64,000 nucleotides of DNA from Bacillus sp. AFS059628 (GCF_002571225.1 NZ_NVEC01000017.1:76145-140144), one strand, 5' to 3'; positions 18,201-26,105 are shown, counted from the first letter of the stretch. Program-made: numbers and translations. Notes: generated from the sequence alone by a model not told the origin.

Positions 18201-19306
18201 TCCTCTGTTCGCTTACTAAGTAAATATTTTGCTTGACTATCTTGTAACATATATTCAATTCGTTCATTTGGATAGTTAGGATCAATTGGTAAATATGCTG
18301 CACCTGCTTTTAAAATTCCCATCATACCAATAATCATTTCTAATGACCGATCTACCATAACGCCAATAATACTTTCTTTTGAAACACCTTTACTTTGAAG
18401 AATAGAAGCCAATTGATTCGCTTTCTTATTCAATTCTCTATATGTCAAAGATTGATCATTACAAACAACAGCAATTTGATCTGGAGTTTTTAATACTTGC
18501 GCTTCAAACAAATCTTGAAATGATTGAAACAAGTCTATGCCCGTTTGAAAAGTATTCAATCCTTCTAGCAACTCTTTTTCTTCTTCTGCAATAATACAAA
18601 TATCTTTCAATGCCAAATTCGGGTTTTGTGAAACTTGTTTTAAAACATAACAATACGAATTGGCAAACTGTTGCAAAGAAGAGAATGAATGGGACTTGCA
18701 AGCAATTTGAAATTCAAATTCATTATGTATTTCATTCCATTTTCTTCGTATCCATAGGGCTAAATTATTCTCTGCGTATTCTTCTAGCGAATTTTCATTA
18801 TGTAATCCTTCCATCCCGATTACAATTTGAAAAGGAGTTAAATTGTGTTTAACTAATAATTCAGAGAGCGGATACTCCTGATTTTCATACCCGAATAAAG
18901 TCGTTTGTTCAATCTCATTTACTAATTGTTTAAAGGTGTGATGCGGATGGATTTCACTTCCTAAAGGAATCAACTTATTAAGATTCTCACTTTGTTCAAG
19001 ATTCTTTTCAATGATAGGAATACCAATAGTAATTCTTTCTTGATCTGTATAATGTGCCAAACAAACCCTTAAAGCGGCTTGAAACCAGCTAAATAATAAT
19101 AAATCTTGAGACCTACTTATTTTTTGTATATTTTTACTAAACTCTACATTCACTATGACTCGAACGTACTCACAAGGTGTTTCTTTATTTAGTTGGTAAT
19201 TGCTATTAAATACAGAAAAATCGAGAACCTCAGAAGATAATTGCTCCTTCCAAAACGCTTCTACTTCTTTATTTTCATGAATCGAACTTCGATCTTTAAT
19301 GTGCAT
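12296..19306 (-). CDS. non-ribosomal peptide synthetase, partial C - A - PCP - Cy - A(Cys) - PCP - C
   Basis: 2336 residues, RBS AGGGGGA. Residues 1-250 resemble only the second half of a condensation domain (EAFWKEQL, no HHxxxDG). A1 spans about 265-745 (YVIYTSGSTGNPKGV, NIYGPTETT, YHTGDLVRW, NGKVDRK); its pocket code reads roughly D-I-L-E-L-A-I-I-C, which matches no code I know. PCP1 has Ser792 in the unusual context LKGES. A heterocyclisation domain (about 845-1280) has the Cy signature D980-x4-D985-x2-S988 in place of HHxxxDG. A2 (about 1296-1772) gives the code D-L-Y-N-L-S-L-I-W(-K), the textbook cysteine code. PCP2 has Ser1819 in LGGDS. The C-terminal condensation domain (1902-2336) has HHLLCDG at 2039-2045 and NVLPIRL, so it is C rather than E. 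There is no thioesterase. Predicted product: aminoacyl-thiazoline, released onto an amine. Confidence 0.92.
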   Translation of the reverse strand: MHIKDRSSIHENKEVEAFWKEQLSSEVLDFSVFNSNYQLNKETPCEYVRVIVNVEFSKNIQKISRSQDLLLFSWFQAALRVCLAHYTDQERITIGIPIIEKNLEQSENLNKLIPLGSEIHPHHTFKQLVNEIEQTTLFGYENQEYPLSELLVKHNLTPFQIVIGMEGLHNENSLEEYAENNLALWIRRKWNEIHNEFEFQIACKSHSFSSLQQFANSYCYVLKQVSQNPNLALKDICIIAEEEKELLEGLNTFQTGIDLFQSFQDLFEAQVLKTPDQIAVVCNDQSLTYRELNKKANQLASILQSKGVSKESIIGVMVDRSLEMIIGMMGILKAGAAYLPIDPNYPNERIEYMLQDSQAKYLLSKRTEEVLPQFAGEVLYLDKEYLFQGEESNLVREHNPNDLAYVIYTSGSTGNPKGVMIEQKSLVHFLNVMREKVKDNQSFLFLASVSFDISLLEICLPLTQGSKVVIATEEQFATKELAHLVKKHKVDLWESTPSRMEVILSDPEGANFLKDLKSILLAGEAFSIDLVEKIRCISEATILNIYGPTETTICATVKDLSTSKEVTIGKPNPNYHSYILNKYGQLKPFGIPGELCIAGVAVARGYLGKNKLTDEKFVPSPFKAGEMMYHTGDLVRWLPNGELEYLGRMDHQVKIRGYRIELREIETQLREYPEVNQVIVVDQVYGNRKLLAAYYVSDSKVSFDEIRKYLSDKLPEFMIPEKMIQVEEIPLNPNGKVDRKRLLDITQTDYVSIPYVAPRNEIEQKLVRAWEKVMEIEGIGIHDNFFALKGESIKALQVINLLRKDCLKISTTDFFKHPTIAQLSSCVKLEHKEENFESRPTHVKELSKPFSLTEVQTAYMLGRNSQFELSGISPQTYFEYETALDINRLSKSFRKVIHRHPMLRAVILPEGKQQILQSVPDYEIEIVSLIDLDDRNQNARLQEERSRMTNHVFPLGQWPLFELKAFLLKEDTYLLCFRYDALLMDGASMNIVGQDLLHYYYKPNQKLESLSFDFQDYMFIYDEMEQSEEYKTAKDYWTSKLPDFPFAPSLLLKKDPAEIATPKFQSLTKIMDNEKWTKLRKLAQEKEVTPSALLCTIYGDVLAYWSNQRRLAINLTVFNRYPVHDEVEQIVGDFTSLILLDVDVKPEQTFFTRVKETQSTLLDGLEHRHYDGVNFIRDFTRYHQMTPKAVMPIVFTSMLAGAGAFSWEQLGSLRYIHARTPQVYLDNVVIEKNGELLISWNYVEELFDVDVIEAMFSQFVDLLEQLVKQSDITSLQMKESDQTLIKQYNETTEKIPSTTLYQLFTDQVKRTPDEVAVVFEQEWLTYSELHKRSNQIAHFLKEQGIGLGDKVGLLAKRRVDTIVNMLGILKAGAAYVPIDPDHPLDRQTFIFKNSSCKLLLEPSLYEENHLSFYTTEDMPAIAGPEDIAYIIYTSGSTGKPKGVIITHQAVTNTIQDINQKYEVNEDDRIIGISSMCFDLSVYDIFGALSTGAMLVMIRDPRDMQELIRTVERRGITIWNTVPAIMDLALDQVGSHFEHSSLRLVLHSGDWIPLSLPEKIKRHFPIAEVVSLGGATEASIWSIYYPVKQVESHWNSIPYGMPLANQTYYVLNYEKKMCPVGVIGDLYIGGVGLAKGYLNDEKKTNEAFVSHPDFGLIYKTGDCGKMHSEGYIEFLGRQDYQVKIQGFRVELEEISHYLLTYKQVEHAVVIDQTDENGIKFLVAYVVTEQNISTTELRKHLRDHLPDYMIPSYFVYLGQLPLTPNGKLDRKALPTPEKQKNEVFIAPKTEMEKILTSIWQEVLKIDQVGVNDHFFALGGDSIKAIQVSVRLYRQGFELEPKNLFSFPILSDMVQFVKKLDQFSSSQTNDVNIMNDNKATLLNVKDKQLNQHTLNKIQEKMPDIEIERIYPLAPFQEVIYEHATNEPDTNAYFEQIIWALEGELDIKLFIQCFQQLVDRHDSLRTIIVQDEQAKPWQAVLYDVQINSEIKNLIEMTKQEQQEFLDQWMSENLSQGFKNDELMNRLCIFQLGNNEHKVVWSSHHLLCDGWSVSILIDELFQLYETKNAGTTAELPMVKPFETFIDWTLAQDHQKARHFWRDYLSGYNRKTSIPKKKVPTKSEGLNFTFMDLTLDKDLTSQLQTFVTKNNITMNTALLAVWGLLLGKYNGTREVVLPNLVSVRPPEVEEIENMFGLFTNVLPIRLAWTETQTFVDFLQKVQLETLKCNEYAYYSFVDIQKQSELKNQLTDHLWVFENYPTNQAIFSSNENRNFAITDYEVVDEPHVKYGIMCFPEEKLTIKFGYDQTVYEEAKIQEILNHMHQLINMILQNPIQAIGDYKL

Positions 19307-19337
19307 TTTATCTTTATCCCCCTAATATTCATTTCTT

Positions 19338-20315
19338 CTACTCGTTAATTTTCAAGCCAACTTCAAGCCCATGGAGAAACACTTGGTGGTTATCCAAACA
19401 TAAAAATTGCTGAATCTCTTCAAATTTCATATGACCAACTGAACAAACCCCTAAATTTAATGTCTCAGCAACCATATTTAAGGTAGCAGTGATAATGCCT
19501 GACTCAATACAAGCATATAAATATCCATCTGAACCGTATTTCGGGATGGAAGCGTTCGCATTATAAACCAAATAAACTGAGAAGGCCGATTGAGTAAATA
19601 AATCCTGATTAACTAACTCATGATCACTTTTGATTACTTGATCAATGTTGTTTACAATCACAAGACTATTTTTTGATGGGTTATAATAATAAAATCCAGC
19701 TTTCATACTCTCTATACGTTTTGGTTTTACATAAACAAAGATATCAATGGGATAGAGCCCGCCTGCACTTGCGTAATGATAGTATATTTTTTCTTCCCTA
19801 ACCTGTTTTAGAGTTGATAAGAATCGGGAAAATTCTGAAAAACTAATTTGTTTTTCCATATCAAATTGACGACAAGACCTACGTTCCTTGATTATAGTGG
19901 GTAGCTCATCTGTTGTTTCAAGTTGAATTTCGGTTGACCGTGCAGCAACGTGCGTGCGATTTAATTGTTCACTCATATACTTATCTAACTCTTCTTTAGA
20001 AAAGCGAATCTGGTTGCTATATGGATTTGGAAAAATCTTTTCTTGTGAAGAAAATACTTCTCTTGGGTGTAATATGTTACTTACTAACACACGATTTTTT
20101 ATCATGAGCTCTATGGTTTTTTGTGTCTCTTCTACATTTCCTAACGAAAAGCGCTCTACTAGTTCACTGATTTTCACACCTTTTTGAGCCATAAAATAAA
20201 AATCAGGAAACCACTCAGACAGAATACCTGTAAATCTCATTTCCCCTATCAAAACTTCATTATGCAACTTCTCCCAATGCTTAATCGGAGACCAGTAGTA
20301 AATTTTCTCGCTCAT
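19338..20315 (-). CDS. SagB-type FMN-dependent dehydrogenase (putative thiazoline oxidase)
   Basis: 325 residues from the ATG at 20313-20315, which has GGAGG five bases upstream; the ATG four codons earlier overlaps that site. The C-terminal two thirds is a nitroreductase fold of the SagB group: ERRSCRQFDMEKQISFSEFS (FMN-phosphate arginines), HYASAGGLYPIDIFVYV (the SagB hallmark) and ESGIITATLNMVAETLNLG. Members oxidise azolines to azoles in thiazole/oxazole-modified peptides, and homologous domains do so in NRPS lines such as epothilone and bleomycin. It lies 31 bases before the NRPS gene, which contains a Cy domain loading cysteine, so thiazoline oxidation is the evident role. The first 110 residues are an unassigned helical domain. 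Confidence 0.85.
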   Translation of the reverse strand: MSEKIYYWSPIKHWEKLHNEVLIGEMRFTGILSEWFPDFYFMAQKGVKISELVERFSLGNVEETQKTIELMIKNRVLVSNILHPREVFSSQEKIFPNPYSNQIRFSKEELDKYMSEQLNRTHVAARSTEIQLETTDELPTIIKERRSCRQFDMEKQISFSEFSRFLSTLKQVREEKIYYHYASAGGLYPIDIFVYVKPKRIESMKAGFYYYNPSKNSLVIVNNIDQVIKSDHELVNQDLFTQSAFSVYLVYNANASIPKYGSDGYLYACIESGIITATLNMVAETLNLGVCSVGHMKFEEIQQFLCLDNHQVFLHGLEVGLKINE

Positions 20316-20791
20316 ATAATCCTCCATAAACGTTTAACTTATTTTGAAATGCAATTTTCTAATCTACAAAAATTTTTTTAGATTCTGCTCCTTGTCTCAT
20401 AGTGATTATAAATACATGCACTTTAACGAAACTTGAAAATAATGAAATAACTTTTTCTTCATTAAATTTTTTTATTTCATCATAAAAAATGATTTTTCTT
20501 TGGATATTTCACATCCTTTCCCATAGTAATCCTATAAGGTATAAACCATTTATAACATTGAGAATATTCATGTATTTCCAATGTGAAATTATTGTAATGG
20601 ATTGGAGAGCGGTTGAATATAGTTATTAAATCAAATAATGTTGAGAAAGTTTTATTTATTATATCGATAAAATTTTATGATGTAATTTATTACAAATAGA
20701 TTAAGAAAAGAGTTTTAAATTTTTCTTAATCAGTTAGTGTGAAGATATCACATACTATTACATACAATTGAGTTACTTACATTTCAAATTC
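20316..20791 (-). other. long upstream region of the NRPS cluster
   Basis: About 475 bp with no convincing gene. It holds a possible extended -10 element for the minus strand (TGTTATAAAT, -10 at 20549-20554) about 235 bp before the sagB-like start, and an 11-bp inverted repeat GATTAAGAAAA / TTTTCTTAATC (20699-20731). A 49-codon stop-to-stop frame (20359-20508) has coding-like composition but no start codon. I assign no function. Confidence 0.35.
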
Positions 20792-20835
20792 AAAATAGAG
20801 AAAAGACACCATTAAAGGTGTCTTTTCTCTATTTT
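20792..20835. terminator. strong intrinsic terminator hairpin
   Basis: A perfect 19-bp stem AAAATAGAGAAAAGACACC / GGTGTCTTTTCTCTATTTT with a 6-base loop. It isolates the NRPS cluster from transcription coming from the pullulanase side and could also end an unannotated transcript in the 20836-21090 gap, where I see no gene. Confidence 0.75.
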
Positions 20836-21047
20836 AATTCCATATACTTTTTACTCCTTTGTTATTTTTAAACGATTTGTAGGAATTAATACAACTCGAA
20901 CATTTAGCTCGTTATATGTTCGAATATATAATAAACATTATATGAATTACGAATGTATTTCATATAATTTTACAAATAAACTCAAAGATATCTTCTCCCC
21001 CTACTGTCACAATAGCAATAATCTATTGCTTATTTTTTTTATTAAAT

Positions 21048-21120
21048 TGTAATATAATTACAGTATGTGAAATTATATTACATTAACTTTAAAAACGAAG
21101 TGAGAATAACCTTTACTTCG
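21048..21120. terminator. inverted repeat and hairpin downstream of pullulanase
   Basis: A 12-bp inverted repeat TGTAATATAATT (21048-21059) / AATTATATTACA (21071-21082) is followed by a 6-bp hairpin CGAAGT / ACTTCG (21096-21101, 21115-21120) with a T-run on both strands. The hairpin is the likely terminator of the pullulanase transcript. The role of the inverted repeat is unknown. Confidence 0.5.
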
Positions 21121-21185
21121 CTTTTTTCATTTGCAATCCTTATTAACTTTGCTCAATTCAGTATTTATTTCCACACTCTTCGCTT

Positions 21186-23744
21186 TTATTTAATCGGTTT
21201 TTCTGATTTTAAAACAATGGAACTTAATGCAGGAACTTTAATTTTATTGTCATAGACAACATAAAGTGGTTTACTTCCCGCCTGCTTGCCATCTACTAGT
21301 ACTTTCCAAGGCCCTTTCGATGGAAGTATTATTTCAACAGCTTCTCTATTTGCATTGTGAGCCACTGTAAAGTATTCATGTTTATTTCCCTCTATTGTAT
21401 AAGCAACAGTATTTTTTGGAGCATCAATAAATGATACATGTGTTTTTATTTGCTCTGCAGATGTCATTCGAAAAGCTGAGTACTTTTTGCGTAATTCTAT
21501 TAAGCCCTTCATATAATCTACTTCATTATTAAATGCTGCACGGCGCAACCAGTCCATTTGGTTAATTGAATCAGGAGATTTGTAACTATTATGATCACCA
21601 TATTTCGTGCGCATAAACTCTTGTCCTGCATGTAAGAATGGAATACCTTGTGATGTTAATAAAATCGAAGAAGACAATTTATGCATTTGTTTTCGCACTT
21701 CTTCACTGTCATCTGGATTCGTCAACTCAAGTTTGTCCCATAATGTATGATTATCATGTGCTTCCACATAAGTTAGCACCTGCTCCGGATCTTGATAAGT
21801 AGACGAATTTTTATCGTAGTTAATGCCTGCCATAATGCCTTTTTTAATACGGTCTTCCATGTTTCCCTTTCCGTTTACAAAGCCATTTTCTTTCTCCTCA
21901 AACACACTTCCTTTTAATCCATCACGTATATTATCGTTAAAATGAGCAATCCCTTTCATTTTCTCAGCATTTTTTTGATTTGCTTTCAATTCCGCTGCAA
22001 GAGGTGTATTTAAATCCCAGCCTTCTCCATGCAATATAATAGAAGGATCAATTTGATTAACAGCTTTACGTATTTCATTCATCGTTTCATAATCATGAAT
22101 GCCCATTAAATCAAAACGGAATCCGTCTAAGTTATATTCTTTTGCCCAATATGTGACCGAATCCACCATAAATTTTCTCATCATTTTTCGTTCTGAAGCT
22201 GTATCATTTCCTACTCCAGTTCCATTTGCAAATGTTCCATCTTCATTGTAACGGTAATAATAACCTGGAACTAACTTATGAAAATTAGATTCAGCAGCAT
22301 TATACATATGGTTATATACTACATCCATTACAACACGAAGATTATTATCATGCAGCGTTTGAATCATTTGCTTTAATTCAGTTATTCGAACAGCTGGCTC
22401 ATATGGATTTGTAGAATAGGATCCCTCTGGAACGTTGAAATTTTTCGGATCGTATCCCCAGTTATATTGTGGTTCGTTTAAATTCTCTTCATTTACTGAT
22501 GCATAATCGAATATCGGTAACAACTGAACATGCGTAATACCAAGATCTTTCATATGATCAAGTCCTGTTTTCACACCTTCAGGCCCTCTTGTTCCTTTTT
22601 CTGTTACCCCTAAATACTTTCCTTTTTGTATAATACCACTTTCGGGCTGAATAGAAAGATCACGTACATGTAATTCATAAATAATAGCATCTTCCGGATT
22701 TTTAAATTTTGGCTTTTTGTTTACTTTCCATTTTTCCGGATTTGTTTCTTCTAAATCAACAACTGCCCCTTTATCTCCATTTACAGAAGCAGCACGTGCA
22801 TATGGATCAACTGCTTCTGTCCACTTATCCCCAATTTTCACCTTATACGTATAAAGGAGGCCTTTTTGGTTCCCTCTAAGTTCTGCTTTCCAAGTTCCTT
22901 TTTCATCTTGTTGCATGTTTATTTCAGTACCTATTTTATCGTTCCATTTTTTATATGTAACTAACTTCGCTTCACTCGCAGTAGGAGCCCATACACGGAA
23001 CTTCGTATGTTGTGGTGTATATATATTACCTAAATCGTTACCACCATAGTAAAATGAATGATCAAACCCCTCACTACGAATGACTTTACCGATTTCAGTA
23101 TTCGCATCAGCTACGTTTTCGATTTTAACTTTGTATGTCTGTTTTAAATCAATTTTCTGCTCCGTAATTATTTTCACCTTATTAGTAATATTTCCACTGC
23201 TTGTATCATAAGGACTAATATTCTTAATTTTAATGCTTTCAATTTCAATTTTCCGTTCCTTAATATGAAACGGGACATTAGTTGTTACAGTAATTTCATT
23301 GAAACTATCAATAGATGCTTTTTGAATGGATAGATCCGAAGAAGGCTTAGAATTATATACTTTATCATCACCAGAAAGAATCCACACTTCAGCACGACCG
23401 TCCTTTATATTTTCAATCCAACGATCGCCACCATCTTTTTCCCAATCATTTGTACGAATGATAAATCCTACACGATTATAGTCACCATCTATATTCATTT
23501 TAGCGTACTTTCCAAATTCATCTTCACCAGTAAATTCATATGATGTACCATTCGCATTTTCTCCCCATATCCAAAGGTTCCAGTCTTTTGTATTTCCAGA
23601 CTGTTCTTTGTAATGAATGATAACTTCAGTTGTTTTCGAATTTGAAACTGCCTTTACACTTTGAAAAGAGAAAACAGATGATAACATAACGATTATAGTA
23701 AGTAATAAAACTGATTTGTTAATTAATCTTTTTATCATTTGCAC
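21186..23744 (-). CDS. pulA: secreted type I pullulanase (GH13)
   Basis: About 852 residues. The start is uncertain: GTG at 23744 fits the AAAGGGTG binding site best, and ATG at 23738 is possible. A signal peptide (LINKSVLLLTIIVMLSSVF, cut after SVKA) is followed by a CBM41-like starch-binding domain (about residues 35-130), a beta domain, a CBM48 domain (FRVWAPTASEAKLVTYKKW) and the catalytic barrel. The type I pullulanase signature YNWGYDP is present, with the nucleophile in GFRFDLMGI, the acid in ILHGEGWD and VEAHDNHTLWDKL. It cleaves alpha-1,6 bonds in pullulan and branched starch outside the cell. Two CcpA cre sites lie upstream, predicting glucose repression. Confidence 0.92.
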   Translation of the reverse strand: MQMIKRLINKSVLLLTIIVMLSSVFSFQSVKAVSNSKTTEVIIHYKEQSGNTKDWNLWIWGENANGTSYEFTGEDEFGKYAKMNIDGDYNRVGFIIRTNDWEKDGGDRWIENIKDGRAEVWILSGDDKVYNSKPSSDLSIQKASIDSFNEITVTTNVPFHIKERKIEIESIKIKNISPYDTSSGNITNKVKIITEQKIDLKQTYKVKIENVADANTEIGKVIRSEGFDHSFYYGGNDLGNIYTPQHTKFRVWAPTASEAKLVTYKKWNDKIGTEINMQQDEKGTWKAELRGNQKGLLYTYKVKIGDKWTEAVDPYARAASVNGDKGAVVDLEETNPEKWKVNKKPKFKNPEDAIIYELHVRDLSIQPESGIIQKGKYLGVTEKGTRGPEGVKTGLDHMKDLGITHVQLLPIFDYASVNEENLNEPQYNWGYDPKNFNVPEGSYSTNPYEPAVRITELKQMIQTLHDNNLRVVMDVVYNHMYNAAESNFHKLVPGYYYRYNEDGTFANGTGVGNDTASERKMMRKFMVDSVTYWAKEYNLDGFRFDLMGIHDYETMNEIRKAVNQIDPSIILHGEGWDLNTPLAAELKANQKNAEKMKGIAHFNDNIRDGLKGSVFEEKENGFVNGKGNMEDRIKKGIMAGINYDKNSSTYQDPEQVLTYVEAHDNHTLWDKLELTNPDDSEEVRKQMHKLSSSILLTSQGIPFLHAGQEFMRTKYGDHNSYKSPDSINQMDWLRRAAFNNEVDYMKGLIELRKKYSAFRMTSAEQIKTHVSFIDAPKNTVAYTIEGNKHEYFTVAHNANREAVEIILPSKGPWKVLVDGKQAGSKPLYVVYDNKIKVPALSSIVLKSEKPIK

Positions 23745-23886
23745 CACATACACCCTTTCTTTAAATGGTATGAACGTTATATTCTGCTCGTACTACATTA
23801 CAGCTACTTAAATGAATCTAAAAATCTCTTTTATTTCACCCCCATATTGGCTGATTTCACATATGTATTTCAATGATCTTTTAATA

Positions 23887-23900
23887 CGAAAACGTTTGCA
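23887..23900 (-). promoter_or_regulatory. CcpA cre site 1, upstream of pullulanase
   Basis: On the minus strand TGCAAACGTTTTCG, matching the cre core TGNAANCGNWNNC, about 145 bp before the pullulanase start. Confidence 0.65.
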
Positions 23901-23984
23901 TTAATGTTTAAAAAAATAGGTTTGTTTATGTCTTCATATATTTGTAAATACTAAAAGATCAGGGAAATCATTATAAAGCAATCG

Positions 23985-24001
23985 TTTGTTATCGCTTTCA
24001 T
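23985..24001 (-). promoter_or_regulatory. CcpA cre site 2, upstream of pullulanase
   Basis: On the minus strand ATGAAAGCGATAACAAA, an exact match to the full WTGNAANCGNWNNCWWW consensus. A TATAAT lies 12 bases downstream (TTTATAATGATT, near 23970), so CcpA bound here would overlap the promoter. Confidence 0.75.
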
Positions 24002-24150
24002 TCTATAGCACTTTCTATTAAAAGGTCAATATATTATTAATCTTCTGTTTTTATGTGCTTTAAACCTTATATATGTGTCGTAACTTCATAAAGATAGACA
24101 ACCTAATTATTGCTTAGTAAGTCTATTTTCATTCATACATTGCTACATAA

Positions 24151-24188
24151 AAAACAGCTACTATCTTTAAAACGACAGTAGCTGTTTT
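24151..24188. terminator. bidirectional terminator after the neutral protease gene
   Basis: A 12-bp stem AAAACAGCTACT / AGTAGCTGTTTT flanked by A- and T-runs, between the protease stop and the pullulanase control region. Confidence 0.8.
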
Positions 24189-24229
24189 TTATAATGTAAT
24201 AATAAATGAATGATAACTATATTTCTAAC

Positions 24230-25933
24230 TTACTTAATTTTTGCTGCATCAAATGCCTTTTGAACTGCTTGAACTTCAGCTGTATTTGCTCCATATTTAT
24301 TCGTTGCCACTCGAATACATGCTGATCTTAATTCTTTAAAATTAGAAGTCATATTTAACTCATCTGTATTTGCATAATAGAAGATATCAAACATTTTATC
24401 TTCACCAATCCCTTTAACAGTTACTCCGTTATGAGTTCCACCTTTTGCAATAAGATACGCAACTTTATTAATAATGCTTGAATTAAAATGAACCCCACCT
24501 TGATCCCATCCATTAAAATCATTAAATTCACTGTAATCATCTGGATAAGGTACACCAAGTGAAGATGGAACAGAAGCCGGGTCTTCCATATCACGGAAAA
24601 CAGATCCAGTTTGTTCTCCCATCGTCCAGTTAAAACTTCCATTATTTACGTATTTCTCAATAGATGTTCCCATAATATCAGATAGTGCCTCATTAATCGC
24701 ACCAGATTCGCCGTAATATTCAAGATTAGATTCGCTAGAAGTAACAGCATGTGTAAATTCATGGCCAGCTACGTCATATGCCTTTACGATAGGATCTCCA
24801 TATACAAGCATACTTCCATTATTCGCACTTAAAGCATTCTGCCAATTTTTCGGATCATTCGTATCTCCGGAATCCCAAGCATGTACAACTGAAACTACCT
24901 TTTGTCCCTTATTATCAAAGCTATTACGCTTATATTTATCTTTATAAAAATCAAATACTTTTGTTGCTAAGTAATGAGCACTTACTGCTTTTGGATCGTT
25001 AAATGTTGTCGAAGTACTAGTTGCTAATGTACCAGGATAATAGCTTTCTTCTTTCGTAATATCTCTATAATTCACATCATATGTTTCGATTCCTTGCCCT
25101 CTTGTATAATCAGCAAGAGCATATTTGCCATTACTTTGTTTAGAGATACCAAATGTACGTGATATACCTAAATCATCTTTTCCTGTTCCAGTTAATGATG
25201 TAAGATTGCTTTTTTTACTTTTCTTTAATGCTCCAACTAGTTTTTCACTTGCTTTTAAGTTAGATTCTTGTACCATATTTTTTAACATATCACCATTTTG
25301 TGCATTTATTAAATAGGTTCCGGAAACATAGTTTGGTGTTGCAGCTTCAAATGTAACCTGGTATGCATTACTAGCTTGTCCATTATTTTCATCAACAAAA
25401 ATAACTTCTTTAACTTCTGGCTCAGAAATAAAATTGATATCGTTCCCGTACTTCGTATAAATATATTGTGTTGCTTCATCTTTTGATAGATTGATAGGTT
25501 TTTTCAATTCTTCTTGTTTTAAATTTTGCGCACTATCGCCTGAAACACTTTTAATAACACCGTTATTATCTACGTGTGCAGTTAATTGATGGCCATATAC
25601 TTCTTTCCCTTCGTATGTTTGCTGAATACGTACAAGTGTAGTCCCATCATATGAACCACGTTTTTGAAGAACTTTATAATCTACTCCTGTTTCTCCATTG
25701 ACTTGCTTTGGAGAAAGAGCTTGTTCTGTTTTCTCCTTCAGAGCATCTTTTACTACATTCTCTGGTGCTTTTTGTGACGGTTGTGTAAGTTCACCCGAAC
25801 GGAACGATTCTTCCTGAATTTGAACTTGTAGTTGATCTGTTTCCTCCGCATGACCTACTCCGTATGGTGCTACTGCTGTTAAAGCTAAACCTGTTGTTAA
25901 TGCTACCTTAGTTAATGTGTTTTTGTTTTTCAT
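24230..25933 (-). CDS. secreted neutral metalloprotease (bacillolysin, thermolysin family M4)
   Basis: 567 residues from the ATG at 25931-25933 with GAGGTG upstream. The signal peptide ends YGVGHA near residue 29. An FTP propeptide and PepSY-like segment (about 50-245) are followed by the M4 catalytic domain with the zinc site HEFTH in DVAGHEFTHAVTSSE, the third ligand in GAINEALSDIMG and the catalytic region GGVHFNSSIINK. It is a calcium- and zinc-dependent endopeptidase that matures outside the cell. A perfect PlcR box lies about 100 bp upstream, which places it in the quorum-sensing virulence regulon typical of the B. cereus group. It is monocistronic and has its own terminator. Confidence 0.93.
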   Translation of the reverse strand: MKNKNTLTKVALTTGLALTAVAPYGVGHAEETDQLQVQIQEESFRSGELTQPSQKAPENVVKDALKEKTEQALSPKQVNGETGVDYKVLQKRGSYDGTTLVRIQQTYEGKEVYGHQLTAHVDNNGVIKSVSGDSAQNLKQEELKKPINLSKDEATQYIYTKYGNDINFISEPEVKEVIFVDENNGQASNAYQVTFEAATPNYVSGTYLINAQNGDMLKNMVQESNLKASEKLVGALKKSKKSNLTSLTGTGKDDLGISRTFGISKQSNGKYALADYTRGQGIETYDVNYRDITKEESYYPGTLATSTSTTFNDPKAVSAHYLATKVFDFYKDKYKRNSFDNKGQKVVSVVHAWDSGDTNDPKNWQNALSANNGSMLVYGDPIVKAYDVAGHEFTHAVTSSESNLEYYGESGAINEALSDIMGTSIEKYVNNGSFNWTMGEQTGSVFRDMEDPASVPSSLGVPYPDDYSEFNDFNGWDQGGVHFNSSIINKVAYLIAKGGTHNGVTVKGIGEDKMFDIFYYANTDELNMTSNFKELRSACIRVATNKYGANTAEVQAVQKAFDAAKIK

Positions 25934-26030
25934 TTTTTCACCTCGTATAATTTTTAAAATAGAAAGCTTGTACAAAGTATACTTGCTGTTTATGTCGAAA
26001 AAAAGGGAAAATACACAATTTATGTAACAT

Positions 26031-26046
26031 TATGCAAAATTACATA
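26031..26046. promoter_or_regulatory. PlcR box
   Basis: TATGCAAAATTACATA, an exact match to the PlcR consensus TATGNAN4TNCATA, centred about 105 bp before the protease start. It lies inside a wider inverted repeat TTATGTAA / TTACATAA (26020-26047). A TATACT -10 (minus strand, 25976-25981) lies 50 bp downstream. Confidence 0.88.
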
Positions 26047-26105
26047 ATTTAAGGACGATGATATAAATAAAGAACAACACATATAAGTGGTTAATTTCAA
26101 TAAAA

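Noticed and set aside
12296-19306. Several open frames of 60-80 codons on the opposite strand of the NRPS gene
   Set aside because: They are shadows of a long coding region, without binding sites or recognisable domains.
20359-20508. 49-codon stop-to-stop frame on the minus strand (reads IIFYDEIKKFNEEKVISLF in part) upstream of the sagB-like gene
   Set aside because: It has coding-like composition but no ATG, GTG or TTG at the front and no ribosome binding site. It may be a relic, and I could not support it as a gene.
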